Shown piece after piece: positions 13,388 through 20,901 of a stretch of 24,934 nt of DNA; position 1 is the stretch's first letter; each line of letters starts with the position of its first letter. Position numbers and translations under genes: made by a program. Origin of the DNA: JAZSQZ01 sp045538175 (GTDB lineage Bacteria > Bacillota > Clostridia > Christensenellales > UBA1242); the NCBI GenBank assembly GCA_045538175.1, contig JAZSQZ010000018.1, forward strand, positions 1 through 24,934. The letters are read 5' to 3'. The notes under the pieces are model-generated. The model saw nothing but the letters and a program-made list of their open reading frames with translations. It was not told the origin of the DNA and searched no databases.

Positions 13388-15993
13388 TATTTATTTCCTC
13401 CATAGTAAGCATTTAGATACATTTGTTTAATTTCGCTCATAAGTGGATATCTTGGGTTTGCACCTGTACATTGATCGTCGAAAGCTTGTTCTGTCATTTC
13501 GTCTAAGTTGTCAAGGAAAACCTTTTCGTCGATATTATAATCTTTGATAGTTTTCTTGATGCCGATTTTTTCTTTAAGTTCGTCGATTTTTGAAATGAGT
13601 GCTTCTAACTTTTCTTCATCAGTTTTACCACTTAATCCTAAGTGCTCTGCAACTTCTGCATAACGTCTTAATGTATGTGGGTGGTCGTATTGAGAGAATG
13701 TTCCCATTTTGTTAGGGGTTTCGCTTGCGTTAAATCTTATAACTTCGTTTATCATAAGAGCGTTTGCAACACCGTGTGGAAGGTGGTGGAAAGCACCAAG
13801 TTTGTGTGCCATTGAGTGACATACACCCAAGAAAGCGTTTGCAAATGACATACCTGCAATAGTTGCAGCGTTTGCCATTTTTTCGCGAGCCTCGACATCG
13901 TTTGCGCCATTGTCGTATGCACGAGGTAGATATTCAAAAATAACTTTAAGTGCTTGAAGTGCAAGACCATCTGTAAAGTCTGTTGCAAGCATTGATGCAT
14001 ATGCTTCAAGTGCGTGAGTGACTGCGTCGATACCTGAAGCTGATGTTAAGCCTTTTGGAGCGTTCATCATAAGGTCGCAATCAACGATTGCCATATTTGG
14101 CATAAGTTCGTAATCTGCAAGTGGATATTTTGTGCCTGTTTTTTCGTCTGTGATAACAGCAAATGGTGTAACTTCTGAGCCTGTACCTGCTGAAGTTGGA
14201 ACTGCAATAAAGTAAGCCTTCTCGCCCATTTTAGGGAAAGTGTAAACTCTCTTTCTAATATCGACAAATCTCATTGCCATATCCATAAAGTCGACTTCAG
14301 GGTGTTCGTATAATACCCACATAATTTTACCAGCGTCCATAGCAGAACCACCACCGATAGCAATGATGCAATCTGGTTTGAATTCTTTCATAAGAAGTGC
14401 GCCTTCTTTAGCACAAGCAAGTGTTGGGTCTGGTGCAACATTAAAGAATGTTTGATGAACAATACCCATTTCGTCTAACTTGTTTGTAATGCCTTTTGTA
14501 TAACCATTCTCATAAAGGAAGGTATCTGTAACGATAAATGCTCTCTTTTTGCCCATAACAGTCTTAAGTTCGTCAAGAGCAACAGGAAGACAGCCTTTTT
14601 TGATATAAACCTTTTCAGGGGCTCTAAACCACAACATATTTTCTCTCCTTTCTGCAACTGTTTTGATATTGATTAAATGTTTTACACCAACGTTTTCTGA
14701 AACTGAGTTTCCACCCCAAGAGCCACAACCAAGTGTTAAAGATGGGGCAAGTTTAAAGTTATATAAATCTCCAATACCACCTTGTGATGATGGAGTATTT
14801 ACTAAAACCCTGCAAGTTTTCATTGTTGATGTAAAAAGGTTTAATTTTTCTTGCTCTTTGTTTGCATCAATATAGATTGAAGATGTGTGACCAAGTCCAC
14901 CGTCTAAGATAAGTTGATGTGCTTTGTTTACAGCATCACTAAACTCTTCTGCTTTGTACATTGCAAGCACAGGAGAAAGTTTTTCGTGTGCAAATTCTTC
15001 ACTAATGTCAACTGATTCAACTTCGCCGATTAAAATCTTTGTTTCTTTTGGCACTTTAACATCTGCAAGTGTTGCAATTGTGTGTGCTGTTTGACCAACG
15101 ATTTTTGCATTGAGTGCGCCGTTTATGATGATTGTTTTTCTAACCTTTTCGGTTTCTTCTTTGTTTAAGAAATAACAACCCCTTGCCCTAAATTCTTTTT
15201 TAACTTCGTCATAAATGTCTTTTAGGACAATAACTGATTGCTCTGAAGCACAAATCATACCATTGTCAAAAGTTTTTGAGTGGATAATTGAGTTTACAGC
15301 AAGTTTGATGTTTGCAGTGCTGTCGATAATTGCAGGAGTGTTTCCAGCGCCTACGCCGAGTGCTGGTTTGCCACTAGAATATGCAGATTTTACCATACCA
15401 GGACCACCTGTTGCTAAAATCGTGTCTGCATTTTGCATAAGGAAATTTGTGTGCTCGAGTGATGGCACATCTATCCAAGAAACAATTCCACTAGGTGCGC
15501 CTGCTTCGACTGCTGCTTCTAACAAAACTTTTGCAGTTTCGATTGTAGAATTTTTTGCCCTTGGGTGTGGGCTAATAATTATACCATTTCTTGTTTTAAG
15601 TGAAATCAAAATTTTAAAAATTGTGGTGGAAGTTGGGTTTGTTGTAGGAATAATTGCTGCAACAACGCCGATAGGTTCGGCAATCTTTTTTGTGCCATAA
15701 GTTTTGTCTTCTTCAATAACGCCACAAGTTTTTGTATCTTTATATTGATTATAAATGTATTCTGCTGCAAAGTGATTTTTGATAACTTTATCTTCGACAA
15801 CGCCCATGCCTGTCTCAGCAACTGCCATTTTAGCAAGTGGAATACGAAGATTGTTTGCCTTAAGAGCAACTGCCCTAAAAATCTTGTCAACTTCAGCTTG
15901 AGAATATTTAGAAAATTTTTCTTGTGCTAGTCTTACTTGTTTTAACGCTCTTTCGAGTGTTTCAATGTCTTTAACTTCTTCTCTTGATATCAT
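13387..15993 (-). CDS. adhE: bifunctional aldehyde-alcohol dehydrogenase AdhE
   Basis: This 868-residue cytoplasmic enzyme reduces acetyl-CoA to acetaldehyde and then to ethanol with two NADH, the usual electron sink of fermenting anaerobes. The N-terminal half is an acylating aldehyde dehydrogenase with the nucleophile Cys in NGMICASEQS (about residue 247) and the ALGVGAGNTP segment. The C-terminal half, from about residue 450, is an iron-dependent alcohol dehydrogenase with GGGSAMDAGK for NAD binding and iron-ligand histidines in AVTHALEAY and VCHSMAHKLGAFHHLPHG. Length and domain order are normal for the family, whose members assemble into spirosomes. The ATG at 15993 has AGGAG seven bases upstream. 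An upstream in-frame extension would cross the promoter. A palindrome at the predicted transcription start suggests repression. The kinase gene follows with a one-base overlap. Confidence 0.97.
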   Translation of the reverse strand: MISREEVKDIETLERALKQVRLAQEKFSKYSQAEVDKIFRAVALKANNLRIPLAKMAVAETGMGVVEDKVIKNHFAAEYIYNQYKDTKTCGVIEEDKTYGTKKIAEPIGVVAAIIPTTNPTSTTIFKILISLKTRNGIIISPHPRAKNSTIETAKVLLEAAVEAGAPSGIVSWIDVPSLEHTNFLMQNADTILATGGPGMVKSAYSSGKPALGVGAGNTPAIIDSTANIKLAVNSIIHSKTFDNGMICASEQSVIVLKDIYDEVKKEFRARGCYFLNKEETEKVRKTIIINGALNAKIVGQTAHTIATLADVKVPKETKILIGEVESVDISEEFAHEKLSPVLAMYKAEEFSDAVNKAHQLILDGGLGHTSSIYIDANKEQEKLNLFTSTMKTCRVLVNTPSSQGGIGDLYNFKLAPSLTLGCGSWGGNSVSENVGVKHLINIKTVAERRENMLWFRAPEKVYIKKGCLPVALDELKTVMGKKRAFIVTDTFLYENGYTKGITNKLDEMGIVHQTFFNVAPDPTLACAKEGALLMKEFKPDCIIAIGGGSAMDAGKIMWVLYEHPEVDFMDMAMRFVDIRKRVYTFPKMGEKAYFIAVPTSAGTGSEVTPFAVITDEKTGTKYPLADYELMPNMAIVDCDLMMNAPKGLTSASGIDAVTHALEAYASMLATDFTDGLALQALKVIFEYLPRAYDNGANDVEAREKMANAATIAGMSFANAFLGVCHSMAHKLGAFHHLPHGVANALMINEVIRFNASETPNKMGTFSQYDHPHTLRRYAEVAEHLGLSGKTDEEKLEALISKIDELKEKIGIKKTIKDYNIDEKVFLDNLDEMTEQAFDDQCTGANPRYPLMSEIKQMYLNAYYGGNK

Positions 15994-16016
15994 TAAAAAT
16001 CTCCTATAATATTTTT

Positions 16017-16040
16017 TGTACCGTTTTAAAAAACAGTACA
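16017..16040. promoter_or_regulatory. 24-bp palindrome at the adhE start point, candidate operator
   Basis: TGTACCGTTTT at 16017-16027 mirrors AAAACAGTACA at 16030-16040 with a single mismatched pair and two central A's. It begins about seven bases after the adhE -10 box, so a repressor bound here would block initiation, or the transcript would start with a hairpin. It does not match the known Rex operator. Confidence 0.6.
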
Positions 16041-16046
16041 GGAATA

Positions 16047-16075
16047 ATTCTAATACTATTTTATGATTTTTCCAA
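16047..16075 (-). promoter_or_regulatory. promoter of the adhE operon
   Basis: On the minus strand TTGGAA (16070-16075), a 17-bp spacer and TAGAAT (16047-16052). The predicted start falls at the edge of the palindrome. A second possible -10, TATTAT at 16006-16011, lies close to the SD and has a poor -35. Confidence 0.6.
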
Positions 16076-16110
16076 ACAAAAACCGACAAATTTTTATATA
16101 TTTTTGCAAA

Positions 16111-16138
16111 CAAAAAACACACTATAAAAGTGTGTTTT
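16111..16138 (-). terminator. terminator of the beta-helix / PLD lipoprotein operon
   Basis: AAAACACAC (16114-16122) pairs with GTGTGTTTT (16130-16138) over a seven-base loop. On the minus strand it is followed by TTTTTTG. It lies eight bases after the lipoprotein stop codon. Confidence 0.8.
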
Positions 16139-16146
16139 ATTTGTTT

Positions 16147-17742
16147 TTAAACTCTGTCGCCTTCGGTGATTGCACCTTCTGACATAAACTTTCCAAAGTC
16201 AACATAAATATTGTTTCCAACGGCTTTGCTTTCCTTTATAACAAGGAAACTGTTTGATTGATAATATGCTGAGCCTTGGTGGAAGTTAAGAGTATTTAAT
16301 ACAGTGATATATTGTCTTTTTCCACCTTCAACATAAGACATTTGGAAATCTTTTGCGTGAATTCCATAGTTTGCACCAAACTTTTTATAGCCGATATCTT
16401 TGCCGACAGCAAGGTGCTCAAAGATTGAATAATCAACTCTTGTTGATGCACCCTTATCTTCTTCCTCTGCATCATAATATGGTATGCTTAAGAATAATCT
16501 GTTTTTAGTGCTCTTGTTTGTGTCAAATGCTTTTACCATAACATCAACAAGTGATTTTGAAAATGCGCTATCTTCTTTAAATTTTGCAATTCCCCAAGCA
16601 AGTGTGATACCGTCTTTGTTGTTTGTAAGTAATTTTTCAAAATATTTACTATAAACATTATACTTTGTGTCCCACTCGTTAACAGTGTCTGCAAGTGGTG
16701 TAAAATATAATTCAAAAATATTATCTTTTTCTGTGCCTAAGTAAACGATTTGTTCGTCATTTAAAATTTTGCCTGATTGACCTGCTTCGATATAGTCAAT
16801 TTGTTTTTTGTTTAGTTGATTTACAAGATGTCTAAATTCATAGATTGCTTCTTGCTCACAATAATTTGACATAAGTTTTGTGTAGTTATATAAAACTCGT
16901 CTAAGGTCGTCGTGACCAGAAATGATTGTTGCAGATTGTGTGTTGTTGTTGCCATTGTATCCAAGGTAATCGACACCATCAATATTTACACTACCAAGCC
17001 AAATTGCAGAACCGTGATCAACACCTTTATAATCTCTATAATTTGAAACTGAGCAAGACTTTAAGTGCATCATATCGCTTGCAGATTTATCTCCATATGA
17101 AGTCCATTCTGCAACTCTAAATGTCATAAAGTCGCCAATCTTTTTGCCTTCTATATCACTATCTTGATTTAAGTAATTTTTATAATATTGTTCAAAGCTA
17201 TAATCAGCCTTCCATGTTTCAGCTGAAACATATACGCCACTTGCATCAATTTGACCGATAACAATAATATTTATACCTACTTTTGCAGCTTTTACAGCAA
17301 GGTAGGAAAGTCTAACATACCCTTTATCGTCATACTCTGAGTCGTATAAAGCTTTTGTTCTTAAATATTCGTCACTATTTTCGTCCAAGCAAACGCCAAA
17401 AACTACTGAATAGTGAAAAGATGTGATTGATGCATAAACTTCTTCTTCAGGGTGTGCTAGTTTGTATCTTATTGCATCGTTTAGCATTACTGCTTGACCG
17501 ATGTTTGGATTGTTAACAAAACCTTCGTTTTGATGAACAAAAAATGTTTCAACGGTAACATCTTTGTCGTTTATATCTTCAAAAACATAAGCACTTCTTC
17601 CACCGAAAGATGTTGCAACTTGTTTTGAAATTTCACCAACAGGGTCATTAGGGTCGCCACCACAACCAGCAAATAGTGGGCAAATACAAACAACTAAAAT
17701 TAAAATCAAAGAGAATAGTTTTAAAAGTTTATTATGCTTCAT
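16147..17742 (-). CDS. secreted lipoprotein with two phospholipase-D-like half-sites
   Basis: This 531-residue protein begins with a lipoprotein signal (basic KHNKLLK, hydrophobic core, PLFAGC with lipidated C27), so it should be anchored outside the cell membrane. Two PLD-superfamily halves can be drawn. In the first, HLK (H226, K228) is followed by WLGSVNID with G250-S251-V252-N253. In the second, HAK (H462, K464) is followed by LNTLNFHQGS and QSN. Each half is preceded by an alpha/beta region of the type seen in PLD enzymes (YLAVKAAKVGINIIVIGQID for the first). In both, the Asp of HxKx4D is replaced by Ser (S233, S469). Such enzymes transfer or cleave phosphodiesters in phospholipids or nucleic acids. 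The substrate here is unknown. The start overlaps the beta-helix gene by 11 bases, with GGGGAGG inside it as SD. Confidence 0.8.
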   Translation of the reverse strand: MKHNKLLKLFSLILILVVCICPLFAGCGGDPNDPVGEISKQVATSFGGRSAYVFEDINDKDVTVETFFVHQNEGFVNNPNIGQAVMLNDAIRYKLAHPEEEVYASITSFHYSVVFGVCLDENSDEYLRTKALYDSEYDDKGYVRLSYLAVKAAKVGINIIVIGQIDASGVYVSAETWKADYSFEQYYKNYLNQDSDIEGKKIGDFMTFRVAEWTSYGDKSASDMMHLKSCSVSNYRDYKGVDHGSAIWLGSVNIDGVDYLGYNGNNNTQSATIISGHDDLRRVLYNYTKLMSNYCEQEAIYEFRHLVNQLNKKQIDYIEAGQSGKILNDEQIVYLGTEKDNIFELYFTPLADTVNEWDTKYNVYSKYFEKLLTNNKDGITLAWGIAKFKEDSAFSKSLVDVMVKAFDTNKSTKNRLFLSIPYYDAEEEDKGASTRVDYSIFEHLAVGKDIGYKKFGANYGIHAKDFQMSYVEGGKRQYITVLNTLNFHQGSAYYQSNSFLVIKESKAVGNNIYVDFGKFMSEGAITEGDRV

Positions 17743-19723
17743 ATTCTACAACCTCCCCTTTGCCTAAGATTTCGCCATTGTAGTTAAAGTATTGTTTTGT
17801 TGTTGTACCCTTAATTTGCAATACAACTGATGCTGAATTTGTCCAAATTGTACTGCCCTTGCTTTCGTCTGCTGTATTGTTTAAAGCTTCACCTGAAATA
17901 ATCTTTACAACTGTGTCGCCTGTTGTGAGATATAAGAACCCACCTTCTCCAGCTTGGTTGTTGTTTGCTTTAATGTTTTGAAGTTCAACTTTTGCTTTTG
18001 CAGAAGCATAAATTGCTCCGCCATATTTTGATGTTTTGTTTTCGTTAATTTCTGTATTTTTAATGTTTGCAACAACTGTTGTGTAGATATACAATCCACC
18101 ACCATTGCCTGAAGTTGCTTGGTTGTTGTTTACAAATGAATTGTCCATTGTGAAACTTGAATTTGCTGTTGCAAAGATACCACCACCACCTTTGCCTTTG
18201 TTTTGTAAAATCTTTGTATTTAAAATTTTTGATTGTGCATCGGTTGTTGAATAAATACCACCACCATTTCCAACTGCTGTGTTTCCTGAAATATCACAAC
18301 CATCAATTGTTAAATTTGAACCACCTGTAACATATACACCACCACCGTTGTCGGTTGTTGTGTTGTTTTTAATTTCACAATTGCTTATTTTTACAGTGCA
18401 ATGTCTTATGATATAAATTGCACCGCCTTGTTTTGCTTCGTTTTTGTTAAATTTACAATTGTTAACAAACACTGTTGCCCCAGCATATTCTCCATCTTCT
18501 GCTGATGAACCAGAACTTAATGCTCCGCCACCACTTAATGCAACATTTTCTTCAAAAGTTACATTTGTTAAAACTGTGTGTCTAACGGTTGCAGTTGCTT
18601 TGTTGTGGTAAACATAAATTGCACCGCCTTTTGAAGTTGCTTCGTTGCCCTTAAAGAAAGTGTTTTTGATAACATTTGCACCAGGTGAGTTGATTGCACC
18701 ACCATTTGATCCAGCAGTGTTTTCAATAAACTCTGTGTCCCCTGCAACAAAAACACTTGCAGCAATTGATGAGAATATTGCACCACCAGAGCCTTCGGTT
18801 GTGTTGCCTTTTATTGTAACTTTTATTTTGCCTGTATAATCACCGATGTTTAAGTTTGAATATTGTGAGTTTGGATTATAAACTGCCCCACCATAAACGG
18901 TTGCTGAGTTTTGGAGTAATTCGCCTGCAAATATTTTTGCAATCTTATAATTATAAAGTGCGCCACCCCTTGAAGCAGAACAACCTTGGATTTTTCCACC
19001 ATACATATTGAATTGACCGAAATTGTAAATTGCGCCACCTTGAGCTGAAACATCTGTTGTATCTTCGTCTTCGTTTGTGCCACAATTTAAAATCTCGCCA
19101 CCATACATATTATATGAGCCACTTGTGATAATAACAGCAGCACCACCAATTTCTGTTGGATAAGAAACTCTATATTTAAGTGTCCTTTCGTTTCCTAATT
19201 TCTTATGGTTTTGAATAACAACACCGTCATATGTGTTAAATTCTGCAGTGTTTACTGTCATAAAAGCAGTGCCACAAACTGTGCCTGTGACATTTGTTTC
19301 GTTTCCGTCAATAAACAACTTTGCGCCATTATTTGTTTTAAGTGTAAGTTTGCTTGCCTTACCTGTTTCGGCAATAGGATTTGTGTCGTCTTTATCTGTA
19401 CCGATAACAAACATGTCTCCAAGGAAGTCTTCGTGCCTTGTGATTTTGCGGGAAGCATCAACATATATTGTTGTATCCCCCGGCACAAAAATTGTATCAG
19501 TTGACACAATATCGCTTGTTATTCTAATGGACTTTGTGCCACCTTCTGCTTCTTTCTTTAATTGCCCAAATGAAGAAACATCAACCGTTGCAGATTCTGC
19601 ACCAGCTGTTGCTTGCACTTTACTTTCTTCTAAAATTCTGTCAACAAAAAAACAGCCTGCAAATGACAAGAAAACGATGAAAGTAGCAATAAAGAAAATT
19701 TTTAAAAAATCTCTTTTTCTCAT
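17732..19723 (-). CDS. surface-anchored parallel beta-helix repeat protein
   Basis: This 663-residue extracytoplasmic protein starts with MRKRDFLK, a hydrophobic helix and SFAGC at residue 24, which may be a lipobox; otherwise the helix is an uncleaved anchor. From about residue 180 to 640 it repeats short strands with GGAIY/GGGIY turns and Asn-rich ladders (NNTTTDNGGGVYVTGGSNLTIDGCDISGNTAVGNGGGIY is one such stretch, split here as NNTTTDNGGGVY plus TGGSNLTIDGC), the pattern of right-handed parallel beta-helices and chlamydial Pmp-like GGAI repeats. I count at least twelve GG[AG][AIL] turns. Such folds bind or cleave polysaccharides or act as adhesins. No lyase active site is evident. It is the first gene of an operon with the PLD-like lipoprotein, so the two probably work together on the cell surface. 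SD is AAAGGGG before the ATG. Confidence 0.85.
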   Translation of the reverse strand: MRKRDFLKIFFIATFIVFLSFAGCFFVDRILEESKVQATAGAESATVDVSSFGQLKKEAEGGTKSIRITSDIVSTDTIFVPGDTTIYVDASRKITRHEDFLGDMFVIGTDKDDTNPIAETGKASKLTLKTNNGAKLFIDGNETNVTGTVCGTAFMTVNTAEFNTYDGVVIQNHKKLGNERTLKYRVSYPTEIGGAAVIITSGSYNMYGGEILNCGTNEDEDTTDVSAQGGAIYNFGQFNMYGGKIQGCSASRGGALYNYKIAKIFAGELLQNSATVYGGAVYNPNSQYSNLNIGDYTGKIKVTIKGNTTEGSGGAIFSSIAASVFVAGDTEFIENTAGSNGGAINSPGANVIKNTFFKGNEATSKGGAIYVYHNKATATVRHTVLTNVTFEENVALSGGGALSSGSSAEDGEYAGATVFVNNCKFNKNEAKQGGAIYIIRHCTVKISNCEIKNNTTTDNGGGVYVTGGSNLTIDGCDISGNTAVGNGGGIYSTTDAQSKILNTKILQNKGKGGGGIFATANSSFTMDNSFVNNNQATSGNGGGLYIYTTVVANIKNTEINENKTSKYGGAIYASAKAKVELQNIKANNNQAGEGGFLYLTTGDTVVKIISGEALNNTADESKGSTIWTNSASVVLQIKGTTTKQYFNYNGEILGKGEVVEYEA

Positions 19724-19754
19724 ATCTACCCCTTTACCTTTTTAGTTTTTAATA

Positions 19755-19763
19755 AATATAACA
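19755..19763 (-). promoter_or_regulatory. extended -10 promoter of the surface operon
   Basis: On the minus strand TGT precedes TATATT (19755-19760). No good -35 is seen. The SD and start codon follow about 30 bases on. Confidence 0.45.
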
Positions 19764-19882
19764 TATTTATATAATTTTACCAAATTATTTTATAAAAAAA
19801 CATATTTTGACGAAACTTCTTATTGATAAAAACTATTTTTGTTTTTTATGGCGTTGTGTTAAACTTTTAATAGGAGAAAAAT

Positions 19883-20635
19883 ATGATAGGAATATATGAC
19901 CTTGACGGGTGCACAGATTTAGGTTTTAAGGAAAGACTAAAGATTTATAAAGACTGCGGTTTTTTAGAAGTAGCCCTATATCTTGACAAAAATTACAACA
20001 AGGAAAACGAGAATTACGAAGATATTATAAACTTTGCAAAAAACATAGGGCTTTGTGTAAAACAAGTGCACATTGATTACAAAATATCAAACCTTATATG
20101 CGACGAAAATTCAAACGAATATTTTGATTATGTTTCAAAAAAATTAAAAGAAGCAAAAACTCTTGATATCCCTTTTGTTGTTGCACACGCATCTATGTCA
20201 AACGAGCCACCAAAAATAGGCGACAAACAAATAAACAAGTTTAAAAGTATGATGGAGCAAATTGACGGCGTAACGCTTTGTCTTGAAAATGTAAGAAACA
20301 ACTATAATCTAAAAAAACTTTTAGACTTAAACTTAAAAAATGTAAAAATGTGTTTTGACTTAGGACACGCACATTGTTACGGAAATGAAAAAGAGTTGTT
20401 TGAAGAATTTAGAGATAAAATCATAACTTCTCATCTTCACGATAATATCGGTAAAGACGACCATCGCATACTAGGTTTTGGTGAAATCGATTATAAGAAT
20501 ATTATAAAAAATCTTGTTAATATCAAAGACTCATCAAACTGCCTTGAGTGTTTTCCAGAATATGGAAAAAGGCTAAGCAGAAAAGATTTTATAGATTTTG
20601 TAAAAACTTGTTACGAAAAAATAAAAGACTTTTAA
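19883..20635 (+). CDS. sugar phosphate isomerase/epimerase-like TIM-barrel protein
   Basis: This 250-residue protein belongs to the xylose-isomerase-like / AP-endonuclease-2 TIM-barrel superfamily. The metal-binding residues stand in the expected order: E135 in LCLENVRN, D159 and H162 in CFDLGHAH, H184 and H186 in SHLHDN, the DDHRILGFGEID segment (D193, H194, E201), and a C-terminal Glu in LECFPE. Members isomerise or epimerise sugars and inositols or cleave abasic DNA; this short form is most like the sugar-related group. The start has AGGAG seven bases upstream. Nearby genes give no pathway. It is followed closely by the promoter of the 32-residue peptide gene, with no terminator between. 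Confidence 0.88.
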   Translation: MIGIYDLDGCTDLGFKERLKIYKDCGFLEVALYLDKNYNKENENYEDIINFAKNIGLCVKQVHIDYKISNLICDENSNEYFDYVSKKLKEAKTLDIPFVVAHASMSNEPPKIGDKQINKFKSMMEQIDGVTLCLENVRNNYNLKKLLDLNLKNVKMCFDLGHAHCYGNEKELFEEFRDKIITSHLHDNIGKDDHRILGFGEIDYKNIIKNLVNIKDSSNCLECFPEYGKRLSRKDFIDFVKTCYEKIKDF

Positions 20636-20643
20636 AATTTTTG

Positions 20644-20673
20644 TTGACACTTCTGTGTTTTAATTGCTATACT
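20644..20673 (+). promoter_or_regulatory. strong promoter of the 32-residue peptide gene
   Basis: TTGACA (20644-20649), an 18-bp spacer and TATACT (20668-20673) with a preceding TGC that makes it an extended -10. Confidence 0.8.
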
Positions 20674-20694
20674 CACAGTGTAAAGGAATTTTTT

Positions 20695-20793
20695 ATGACA
20701 AATTTAACTATTTTTGCATGCCTATATATTGTCGTGGTTGCTTTTTATTTTAAAGGCAATATTTTGTGCATGTCAAAAAACAGGTTAAGGTAA
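20695..20793 (+). CDS. 32-residue single-pass membrane peptide, candidate type I toxin
   Basis: The peptide runs MTNLTIFACLYIVVVAFYF, then KGNILCMSKNRLR: a short N-terminus, one hydrophobic helix (about residues 4-19) and a basic tail. That is the general build of type I toxins such as Fst, TxpA or Ldr, though I see no direct sequence match. Expression signals are convincing: consensus-like promoter at 20644-20673, SD AAAGGAA seven bases before the ATG, and a terminator at 20826-20860. On the opposite strand a promoter (TTGACA, 18 bp, TAAAAT) lies inside and behind the coding region and would make an RNA complementary to the first part of the message, including the SD. A harmless small membrane protein is the alternative. 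Confidence 0.55.
   Translation: MTNLTIFACLYIVVVAFYFKGNILCMSKNRLR
20747..20776 (-). promoter_or_regulatory. antisense promoter facing the peptide gene
   Basis: On the minus strand a perfect TTGACA (20771-20776), an 18-bp spacer and TAAAAT (20747-20752). The RNA would start near 20740 and cross the first 15 codons and the SD of the peptide gene. I see no strong terminator for it. A weak ACAC/GTGT hairpin (plus strand 20648-20659) is the best candidate. Confidence 0.5.
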
Positions 20794-20825
20794 AATTTAA
20801 AAGAATAAAACATTTAAAGATTATT

Positions 20826-20860
20826 AAACACTACCTAGTTTTTGACAGGTAGTGTTTTTT
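20826..20860 (+). terminator. terminator after the peptide gene
   Basis: AAACACTACCT (20826-20836) pairs with AGGTAGTGTTT (20847-20857) over a ten-base loop, followed by TTT. Confidence 0.85.
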
Positions 20861-20901
20861 GTTTAAAAATTTTTTACAAAAACAAAAAGGAGAAAAATAA
20901 A

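Noticed and set aside
16017..16040. A Rex operator upstream of adhE.
   Set aside because: The half-sites are GTAC-YGTTTT with a two-base centre, unlike TTGTTAA/TTAACAA or TTGTGAA/TTCACAA.
17732..19723. DNA tandem repeats or a CRISPR array within the beta-helix gene.
   Set aside because: The GGAIY periodicity is at protein level with variable spacing and divergent codons. There are no identical repeats with unique spacers anywhere in the window.
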